Origin: Trinickia diaoshuihuensis
Lineage (GTDB): Bacteria > Pseudomonadota > Gammaproteobacteria > Burkholderiales > Burkholderiaceae
Reading direction: 5' to 3'
DNA length: 64,000 nt
Assembly: GCF_003390925.1 (NCBI RefSeq)
Contig: NZ_QUBS01000007.1
Coordinates: 1-64,000 of the forward strand
Shown here: positions 58,308 through 64,000 of the stretch, piece after piece
How positions within the stretch are numbered: position 1 is the stretch's first letter
Layout of the letters: every line of letters begins with the position of its first letter
Notes under the pieces: model-generated
The model's input: only the letters and a program-made list of their open reading frames with translations
Databases searched by the model: none
Told to the model about the DNA's origin: nothing
Made by a program: the position numbers and the translations under genes

Positions 58308-58513
58308 CCTGTCATTAGAACGACAAAGACTGGGCTGCTGCCCCCCCCGGCAAGGTCTCCGCCGACGGGAGTTTGACAATAATTAGACCATGTCGCCAAA
58401 TCTGCTTGCACGATGCCGGGCCCTATCGGGTGATAACCCTGGTCTTGCCATACTTGACGACGAGTTTGCGCATCGCCCAAACTACTCATCACGTCCACAA
58501 TCAACTTTGCCAT
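58304..58513 (-). CDS. Hypothetical 69-residue small protein
   Basis: The small protein MAKLIVDVMSSLGDAQTRR... (69 residues) is preceded by AGGAGG at ideal spacing, one of the best ribosome binding sites in the island, which is the main reason to accept it. It has Gly-rich sequence near the C-terminus (GGDLAGGGSS) and ends VFVVLMTG. It follows the lipoprotein gene by 18 bases and is coupled to the next gene. No family is recognised. Confidence 0.7.
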   Translation of the reverse strand: MAKLIVDVMSSLGDAQTRRQVWQDQGYHPIGPGIVQADLATWSNYCQTPVGGDLAGGGSSPVFVVLMTG

Positions 58514-58531
58514 ACTGACCTCCTGTCGTTA

Positions 58532-59299
58532 TCAGCTAAGCGCATCAAAGAGTGGCTGCACTCCAATTGTTGAAACGCTATTCAATCTCACGCGTAAATC
58601 GTTTGCATTTTTTGATTCCAAGAGATACTTTTTAATATTTTCATTGGAAAATTTCGCAGCACCAAAAAGCTTATCTCTTTGTGTTGCATCGATGTTTCCG
58701 GACTTATCGGTAATCGCTGAGATTATCCTCTCTATGTGCTGCGACTGTGTCTGGAGCTGTTGTTGTGCTGCCAGGTTCACAGCCGCATCATTCCCGGTGT
58801 CTCCACTGGTACTCACGATTGCGGCTCCGCCTTTCTCTGCAAGTAAGCGCGCCGCGAATCCAGTGGCGAAATATTGCGCAATTGCGCCGCCTGCAGTCAC
58901 ATTTGCCCCTGAGGCACCCACGGGCGCGCTGGCAGCAGTTTGCCCCGAAAATGTCGCCAACACAGAATATGTATCATGCGCACTCGCCCCGTTCAAAGTA
59001 CCATCCGTGCCTGTGGTACCAGTAAAGCTCTTGCACGAGTCGTCCGTACATGTCGCGGGCACTTCGCCGCCGGTGTCGGAAGCGACGTTTGCCAACAGCG
59101 GCATCCAAACTGCTTCCTGCCTCTTGTATCCAAGAGTAACGCCAACGTTTCCTGTCGGCGATTCGGATACATCGACCGCCACTAGCGTATTAGTCCCAAA
59201 TATCAGAGTGTTCGTGTGATTGGGGGTGCTGGAACACGATGTCGCAAGCTCCACAAGAACAAACACACCTACGATTGACCTCAGAATTTCGTAGCGCAT
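58532..59299 (-). CDS. Island lipoprotein of unknown function
   Basis: The 255-residue protein has a lipoprotein signal ending at LATSC (Cys at about 22; Cys21-22 region reads TSCSS). After it comes TLIFGTNTLVAVDVSESPTG and a beta-rich part with GYKRQEAVWMPL, then Thr/Gly/Ser-rich sequence with two Cys (TCTDDSC), and a helical end from about 190 onward. AGGAGAGG precedes ATG 59299. The AT-rich codons differ from the flanking core genes. I have seen the GTNT...GYKR pattern in other exported proteins but cannot name a family. Confidence 0.75.
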   Translation of the reverse strand: MRYEILRSIVGVFVLVELATSCSSTPNHTNTLIFGTNTLVAVDVSESPTGNVGVTLGYKRQEAVWMPLLANVASDTGGEVPATCTDDSCKSFTGTTGTDGTLNGASAHDTYSVLATFSGQTAASAPVGASGANVTAGGAIAQYFATGFAARLLAEKGGAAIVSTSGDTGNDAAVNLAAQQQLQTQSQHIERIISAITDKSGNIDATQRDKLFGAAKFSNENIKKYLLESKNANDLRVRLNSVSTIGVQPLFDALS

Positions 59300-59691
59300 G
59301 GCCTCTCCTCGCCCAAATTTTTTTCAATAAGCTTTTTTGCAGCAACTAGCTGAGAGTCTGTGTTTACAAGAAAAACCACTCTGCAATCAAACGGTACTGA
59401 TACTGTGCTCCGGTCGAAATACCCGACACCAGTGTCATGACCCGTCATTACGCCAAGAGCGCGCGTACGAACAGCGAACACCGTCGGGCGCCCGTCGTTG
59501 GATTCATACACGTCGAGCCAAACGATTCCCCTAATCGCAGTCGCCTCCGTGCCGTCATCTAAATGAGTCGTCAACACCACGCATCCGGAACACGTCAGAC
59601 CAAAGAAAATACAGGCAACCCAACGCTGTAAATTTCCGAATGACGAACACACCATATTTTGAGACCTGGACGTTTGAAGCATATTTTTCAT
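59281..59691 (-). CDS. Small island lipoprotein
   Basis: Read from ATG 59691 (136 residues; 59715 and 59655 are also possible) the protein has a basic start, the hydrophobic core WVACIFFGLT and a lipobox-like CSGC. The mature part of about 105 residues has the segments IRGIVWLDVYESNDGRP and VPFDCRVVFLVNTDSQLV. Its end overlaps the start of the next lipoprotein gene by 19 bases, so the two are probably made together. No family is recognised. Confidence 0.65.
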   Translation of the reverse strand: MKNMLQTSRSQNMVCSSFGNLQRWVACIFFGLTCSGCVVLTTHLDDGTEATAIRGIVWLDVYESNDGRPTVFAVRTRALGVMTGHDTGVGYFDRSTVSVPFDCRVVFLVNTDSQLVAAKKLIEKNLGEERPCATKF

Positions 59692-59752
59692 CCAAACCCC
59701 GACCCTTCGCCCCATCCCTCATGGCAAGCGGTCTAGAAAAAAGAAATCTAAT

Positions 59753-60184
59753 TTATTTGCCACGTGGTTTGACTTGAATTTGAACAGGCTCTTCGATATT
59801 ACGCACATCTTGTATTTTTCCCAACGATTCACCGAAGGCGACTTTACTGTTCTCAACTTCATTTTACTCCACGCCCTGACCAACGAGAATACAACCTTCT
59901 TTATCTTTTGGAAATCTGCCGATATGAATCAGAATTTCATCAAAACCTAGGGCATTGTCAAGTAGAGGTGTATAGTATTGGTCTCGGTAGAAACACGTCA
60001 CCTCAACGGCGTATGTTCCAACAGGAATCGCAGTTGAACTAAAGACTTTCCATGCAGCGACCGGAACGGGGAATCGCTCTCGAAATACGGGTTCAAGTGT
60101 GTGGCGCCGGGAATCACCATTGACGAAAAGCTCGCCTTCCGTTGATTGGTCCGTTTTCGTTGTTCTCAATAATAGAAGATTCAT
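59753..60184 (-). pseudogene. DUF5675 family protein interrupted by an in-frame stop
   Basis: The frame from ATG 60184 reads a DUF5675 domain: TLEPVFRERFPVPVAAWKVF, IPVGTYAVEV, GFDEILIHIGRFPKDKEGCILVG. After 106 codons there is a TAA (59866-59864), but the same frame then continues without a break for 36 more codons, NEVENSKVAFGESLGKIQDV and on to PRGK and a stop at 59755-59753. That continuation has the form of the normal DUF5675 C-terminus, so one base change has probably cut the gene. The family occurs in phage, secretion and island settings; its role is unknown. Confidence 0.75.
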
Positions 60185-60817
60185 TTTTCATCCCCCGCAA
60201 GGTCCGAGACCTTCCCCACAGCAAACAACGCGACAATGCATTTATAGTTTAATGCCCATCTAGCTACCAAGCCTTGTGCATGGCATGAATCAGTGTTCCG
60301 GTGACCGAATGGCTCTGCACCCTGAATACTATGAATAGGACATCGGGGGCATTTTTGCAAGGATTACCTGGGCAGCCGCAAAAAGTAATTTTTACCGAAC
60401 GAGAGCCGACTGCGCCAGTCCACCGCCATGCACTCCCCGTTAGGTCAGTGCGCTAGCCTCGGGCTCGTTTTCGCGAGTCGTTATCGACGGATGTCGGTCA
60501 ATCGCCCCAAGGACTCCGCTGATGCTGAAGAAAACCAAAACCATGTGTGCCCCATTCGAAAGGAAGCGACCGGTCGACGACGTACTTTTCAATTCGCGTT
60601 GCCGTCGCAGGCGTCGGACTACGGGACTTTTCAATTGCACGCGCGCATCCGCCCCTTGCTCCGGGGGAGGCCGCTCGCCTCACCGTGCAAAAGGTCTGGG
60701 TCGGAGCCCCTTGTTCCGCCGGCTCGAGCCAATTGTAGCTTTTTATGCGTGCTTATATCAAGCGTGCATATGCGAAGTGGTAGAAAATTTTTCGACTGCA
60801 AGGGATGCTGTGCGGCT
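60185..60817. other. Intergenic region between two divergent island operons
   Basis: 633 bases without an accepted gene. It contains a candidate minus-strand promoter at 60241-60270 and, near the plus-strand regulator gene, an AT-rich segment with two GCGTGC words ten bases apart (60747-60767) that could bind the HTH protein. A plus-strand open frame starting at 60428 is continuous with the regulator gene but has no domain and no ribosome binding site. Confidence 0.6.
60241..60270 (-). promoter_or_regulatory. Candidate promoter of the island lipoprotein operon
   Basis: On the minus strand TTGGTA (60270-60265), an 18-base spacer and TATAAA (60246-60241). Transcription would start about 50 bases before the DUF5675 start codon and could cover the five genes down to 58026. 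Confidence 0.55.
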
Positions 60818-61294
60818 ATGCCGAAGCTCCATGACGCGGTCGCCAGCGGACTGTCCGAACGACTTAGAACGATTCGAAAACGTGCCGGCCTCTCGCAAGA
60901 CGAACTCGCTGCGAGGGCGTCGCTGGCTCGCCCCAACCTTGCGAGCGTCGAACAAGGCCGGCGGGCAAACCTGAGGCTTTCCACGCTTTCTCGGTTAGCG
61001 GATGTACTTGATGTCGACGTTGTCGACTTCTTTTGCGACCGACCCGTCGAAGAACAGCAACCGGCTGGCGAAGACGCCACGGCCCGAGTAATAGCAAACG
61101 TGAAGCGGCTGCGCAGTCAACAGGGGCTCAGTCAGGAAGCACTCTCCGTCAAGGCGCACCGATTCCGTACCTACGTTGGACGGTTGGAGAACGACGCGGC
61201 CAGTCCTATGGCCGTCGACCTGCAGGACCTGGCTGATGCACTAGGTGTTGGCATTCCACAGCTCCTCGATGTAAAAGCGCCGCAGGGCCGGTAG
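60818..61294 (+). CDS. Transcriptional regulator with two tandem Cro/CI-type HTH domains
   Basis: From ATG 60818 the protein has 158 residues and two complete XRE-type helix-turn-helix domains. The first is at about 13-70 (RKRAGLSQDELAARASLARP) and the second at about 92-150 (RSQQGLSQEALSVKAHRFRT). No other domain is present. The two domains differ in their recognition helices, so the protein could contact two half-sites as a monomer. It precedes the HEPN gene by 120 bases and is probably its regulator. A longer frame upstream was not chosen because it lacks domain content. Confidence 0.85.
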   Translation: MPKLHDAVASGLSERLRTIRKRAGLSQDELAARASLARPNLASVEQGRRANLRLSTLSRLADVLDVDVVDFFCDRPVEEQQPAGEDATARVIANVKRLRSQQGLSQEALSVKAHRFRTYVGRLENDAASPMAVDLQDLADALGVGIPQLLDVKAPQGR

Positions 61295-61414
61295 GGCGCC
61301 GGAGCACTCTTGCTTCGTGCGGGCACCGACTATTCAAGTTCTCGACAGCAAGCCGCCGACGCTGTTAAATTCCACGGCAAAATGCCGTCGACATAAGCGA
61401 CGAGGGAGCATCGA

Positions 61415-62239
61415 ATGGCGACCAACCTGCCGTGCTTTACCCATCAGCAACTCGAGAGTGTCTGCCGTGTACTGGGCGATACGGACATGGGTCTTAGTGG
61501 CACAGAAATCGGCCACTTGCTGGCCAATAAAGGCTTCGAAGACCCAACGCCGCAAATCACAAAATGGCAGCGCTTGTTCAATGCTCTGGCCGCCCAGCAA
61601 AACAAGCATGACGTTGGCAATCATACAATTCAGTTCATCAATGAGGCGATGAATCCGTCTCTCTACCTTCGCAAGCCCGAAGTGTTTGCATGGAGACGTG
61701 AAAACCTGAACTCCGCACTCGCGTTGTGCGGCTATCGCGTGCGGGAAGACGGACGAGTCGGCCACGCGCAAAGAGCCTCCACGCTCGATGAGGCACTATC
61801 GCGGGCGAACCGTCTCAAGACCGCACTCGAACAACGCGATGTGCATCCGAACGTTCTCGCCTTTTGCAGCAGCGAGCTCCTGCAAGAAAACTATTTCCAT
61901 GCGGTCTTTGAGGCGGTCAAATCAGTCTCGAAACGGCTCGAGCAGTTGTCTGGAGGAAGCGGAGACGGCGCAGAAATTGTTGATTTCGCTCTCGGGATGC
62001 CAACCGGAACGCCTCGTGTCGCAATTAATGCTCTGAGGTCGAAGACCGATATCGGTGAGCAGCGCGGGTTCGCGAGCCTTCTCAGGGGAATCTTCGGAAT
62101 GGTCCGCAATCCGCTCGCGCACAACGCAAAAATCGAGTGGGACATGAGCGAACAAGACACCATGGACACGTTAACCATGCTTTCGCTGGTTCATAGGAAG
62201 CTGGATGTCGCACGGTTGCTACCCCCGTCGAGCGTTTGA
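61415..62239 (+). CDS. TIGR02391 family protein with HEPN-like domain
   Basis: The 274-residue protein matches the TIGR02391 (Ymh-type) family in its C-terminal half: VHPNVLAFCSSELLQENYFH, AVFEAVKSVSKRLEQL, then GIFGMVRNPLAHNA. The RNPLAH motif fits the R-x4-6-H catalytic pattern of HEPN ribonucleases. The N-terminal 130 residues include TGTEIGHLLANKGFEDP-like sequence seen in relatives. Such proteins occur in defence islands and have been proposed as abortive-infection RNases. GAGGGAGC precedes the ATG. Confidence 0.8.
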   Translation: MATNLPCFTHQQLESVCRVLGDTDMGLSGTEIGHLLANKGFEDPTPQITKWQRLFNALAAQQNKHDVGNHTIQFINEAMNPSLYLRKPEVFAWRRENLNSALALCGYRVREDGRVGHAQRASTLDEALSRANRLKTALEQRDVHPNVLAFCSSELLQENYFHAVFEAVKSVSKRLEQLSGGSGDGAEIVDFALGMPTGTPRVAINALRSKTDIGEQRGFASLLRGIFGMVRNPLAHNAKIEWDMSEQDTMDTLTMLSLVHRKLDVARLLPPSSV

Positions 62240-62320
62240 GGCTAAACGTCGCTGCGAATTGGTTGCAATGCACAGTCCGCGCGGCACTGACGCCTTCAGC
62301 TCCGAGCAGCGACGCACCGA

Positions 62321-62380
62321 ACTGAAGACTTTCTTGTCACACTGAAAACTTTATTGTGGCACTGAAGACTTTTTTGTAAC
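62321..62380. repeat. Three tandem 20-bp repeats, possible IS21-type insertion sequence end
   Basis: ACTGAAGACTTTCTTGTCAC (62321-62340), ACTGAAAACTTTATTGTGGC (62341-62360) and ACTGAAGACTTTTTTGTAAC (62361-62380) follow each other exactly. The shared pattern is ACTGAARACTTTNTTGT. Multiple 20-bp repeats of this kind are the terminal transposase-binding sites of IS21-family elements. No transposase gene remains, so this would be a leftover end. The match to a particular element cannot be made without a search. Confidence 0.8.
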
Positions 62381-62811
62381 GCTACACCTAGACGCCAAGC
62401 CATCTGACCTTCCCGGAAGCCGGCTGCACAATCACAACCTAGTACTCAAGCGACTTGATAGTGACTGCTTAGAGAGAACCGTGTCGCAGGTCCGGCCAGC
62501 TCTTGAGCTGGTTTCGCTCAGGCGACCGATGAGACAGCCCGATACTCTTGTCCCGAGCCTTCGCCGAAATCACGCACGCACCGAGTCTGGAATGATGCTG
62601 CAAGTCCGGCAGAACGGCACTGACACATTAGAAATTCCGGCCGACCCATATTCCTGAGCCACGGGCGCCCCCGTACAGTTGACCGCACAATCTTCCCCGG
62701 CCCGAGGAAGTGGTTCCTGGTCGCTGGCTATCCAGCGATACCCACGAGACGTAGGCTACTCAACTTCACCCGAAGGGAAGCAACAACCGTTTCGCTCAAC
62801 CCGCTAACTAA
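62381..62811. other. Non-coding remnant at the right edge of the island
   Basis: No gene is recognised. The region holds a palindrome CCAGCTCTTGAGCTGG (62496-62511) and several short open frames without a start site or known domain, the longest about 56 codons on the minus strand. It is probably decayed mobile-element sequence between the repeats and the haemoglobin gene. Confidence 0.55.
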
Positions 62812-63228
62812 CTAACGTCGGTTTACCATCCAATCGGCCGTATCGAAAAACGACGTCACGAGCCGTTCACGCAACGCCTGCGGCAAACCGGCATCTTCCA
62901 TCGCCCACGCCATGCAGCGCACCCATTGGTCACGCTCGGACGACGCGATGGCGAACGGCAGATGGCGCGCGCGCAGCCGCGGATGGCCGAAGCGCTCGAT
63001 GTAATGATCGGGGCCGCCCATCCAGCCGCATAAGAACCAAAAGAGCTTGTCGCGGGAACCGTCGAGCGATTGAGGGTGTAATGCTCGAATGCCCGCGAAC
63101 TCCGGCTCGAGATCCATGAGGTCGTAGAAGCGGTCGACGAGTTCGCGCACGCGCGCTTCGCCGCCGACGAGATCGAACGCGCTGGGTTGCTTCGTCTGCG
63201 CGTCGTCGCCGTTCAAATCGGTAGTCAT
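62812..63228 (-). CDS. glbO: Group II truncated haemoglobin
   Basis: The 138-residue protein is a group II truncated globin. It has the haem-pocket pattern of that class: FYDLMDLEPEFAGIRALHP near residues 34-52, FLCGWMGGPDHYIERFGHP near residues 65-83 and the proximal His in LRARHLPF. The Trp at WVRCMAWAM is also typical. Group II globins bind oxygen and may handle nitric oxide or peroxide. The gene is the first intact core gene to the right of the island. Confidence 0.93.
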   Translation of the reverse strand: MTTDLNGDDAQTKQPSAFDLVGGEARVRELVDRFYDLMDLEPEFAGIRALHPQSLDGSRDKLFWFLCGWMGGPDHYIERFGHPRLRARHLPFAIASSERDQWVRCMAWAMEDAGLPQALRERLVTSFFDTADWMVNRR

Positions 63229-63316
63229 ACGATGAATCTAAATCGGTGTGGCTAAAAGTTGAGAATACGTCGCTTCGGACCCACGGCGCCAGGTCGGCAC
63301 AACACCATGGCGGCGG

Positions 63317-64000
63317 TCAAGCGTCGCGCAGCGATTGCGCCGCCGGCCGCTGCAAGACACGTCGCAAGCTGATCCAGCCGCCGACACCCGCGCAGACGAT
63401 CCCGGCCGCCATGCCGGCCGGGAATAGCCAAGGATCGACATCGAGGTGGAAGTCGAATACACGGGTCGCCAGCACGATACCCAATGCTTGCGCGCCGACG
63501 GCCCCCATCACACCCGCGAGCGCGCCGACGACGGCGAATTCCGCCGCGTGCACCGAGCGCACCTGTCCATGCGAGGCGCCGAGCGCCCGCAACAGAGCCG
63601 ATTCTCGCACGCGCTCGTCGCGTGTGCCGGCCAGCGCCGAATACAGCACGAGCAAACCGGCCGCGAGCGTGAAGGCGAACAGGAACTGCACGGCGCCGAT
63701 CACTTGATCCAGGACGCGCTGCACTTGCGCGAGGATCGGCGCCATGTCGATCGCCGTTACGTTCGGGTGCGCGGCAATCAAGCCGTCGAGGACGGAGCGC
63801 CGCCCGCTCGGCAGATAGAAGCTCGTGATGAACATCGCGGGCATCTTCTCCAATACCGCCGGCGGCATCAATACGAAAAAGTTGACCTTGAACGTGCCCC
63901 AATCGAGCTTGCGCACGCTCGTGATCGGCGCTTCGATCGGCATACCCGTGACGTCGAAACGCAATGTATCGCCCACCTTCACGCCAATCAGTTTCGCCAG
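63317..64000 (-). CDS. ABC transporter permease, FtsX family (partial, runs off the right edge)
   Basis: This is the C-terminal part, at least 225 residues, of an FtsX/MacB-type permease; the frame is open to base 64000 and the start lies beyond. A periplasmic part (GDTLRFDVTG, KVNFFVLMPPAVLE) is followed by three membrane segments (VIGAVQFLFAFTLAAGLLVL, then the coupling motif SALLRALGASHGQVR, then two more). It resembles the YbbP type of permease, often thought to help release lipids or lipoproteins. The other half and its ATPase are outside the window. Confidence 0.85.
   Translation of the reverse strand: MAKLIGVKVGDTLRFDVTGMPIEAPITSVRKLDWGTFKVNFFVLMPPAVLEKMPAMFITSFYLPSGRRSVLDGLIAAHPNVTAIDMAPILAQVQRVLDQVIGAVQFLFAFTLAAGLLVLYSALAGTRDERVRESALLRALGASHGQVRSVHAAEFAVVGALAGVMGAVGAQALGIVLATRVFDFHLDVDPWLFPAGMAAGIVCAGVGGWISLRRVLQRPAAQSLRDA

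Noticed and set aside
60428-60817. N-terminal extension of the double-HTH regulator to an ATG at 60428
   Set aside because: The added 130 residues have no domain-like sequence, and the AT-rich stretch just before 60818 looks like a promoter region.
56600-62811. Direct repeats or a tRNA as attachment sites at the island edges
   Set aside because: I compared the two edges by eye and found no clear direct repeat; the only tRNA in the window lies 25 kb away.

Overview
The window is high-GC DNA (most genes strongly prefer G/C in third positions) and looks like the main chromosome of a Burkholderiaceae bacterium, Burkholderia sensu lato (Paraburkholderia, Trinickia or a relative; the genus cannot be settled from the sequence alone). 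The evidence is a complete 14-gene nuo operon preceded by tpiA, secG and tRNA-Leu, the rpsO-pnp pair, the ilvBNC-psd-pssA-leuA block, and several families typical of Burkholderiales (DUF2863, DUF1178, DUF2818, DUF3619, DUF3106).

Layout. The left edge (1-60) holds a strong promoter pointing out of the window, matching a ribosomal RNA operon promoter. From 0.4 to 13 kb lie mainly plus-strand genes: DUF2863, a LuxR-type regulator, a CbiM-like permease, a secreted protein, then carboxypeptidase and YaaA on the minus strand, a lone PIN protein, an aminotransferase and an acyl-CoA catabolic group (PaaG-like enoyl-CoA hydratase/isomerase, histidine phosphatase, APH-type kinase, acyl-CoA dehydrogenase, GST). 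From 13 to 16.4 kb the minus strand carries an orphan mini-RHS protein, two overlapping MaoC hydratases, DUF1178, a NUDIX hydrolase and DUF2818. From 16.4 to 31.4 kb is respiratory complex I, transcribed NuoA to NuoN. Next upstream are tRNA-Leu(GAG), secG, tpiA, DUF1059, a quinone oxidoreductase, pnp and rpsO.

From 37.7 to 46.8 kb are a periplasmic binding protein, a lipoprotein, leuA, pssA, psd and ilvCNB: leucine and branched-chain amino acid synthesis interleaved with phosphatidylethanolamine synthesis. leuA has what looks like a complete transcription-attenuation leader. From 47.2 to 56.6 kb the plus strand has an ECF sigma factor operon (with DUF3619, DUF3106 and RDD proteins), a metallophosphatase-glycosyltransferase-DgkA group, a TetR-LOG pair, an SDR and an ArnT-like glycosyltransferase.

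From about 56.9 to 62.8 kb is an accessory island of lower and uneven GC. It begins by truncating a DUF924 gene, carries a broken HTH gene of a type seen beside mobile recombinases, a five-gene minus-strand operon of lipoproteins and unknown small proteins whose first gene (DUF5675) has an in-frame stop, a double-HTH regulator followed by a HEPN (TIGR02391) protein that is a candidate defence pair, and three exact 20-bp tandem repeats resembling an IS21-type insertion sequence end. Core sequence resumes with a group II truncated haemoglobin and an FtsX-type permease that runs off the right edge.
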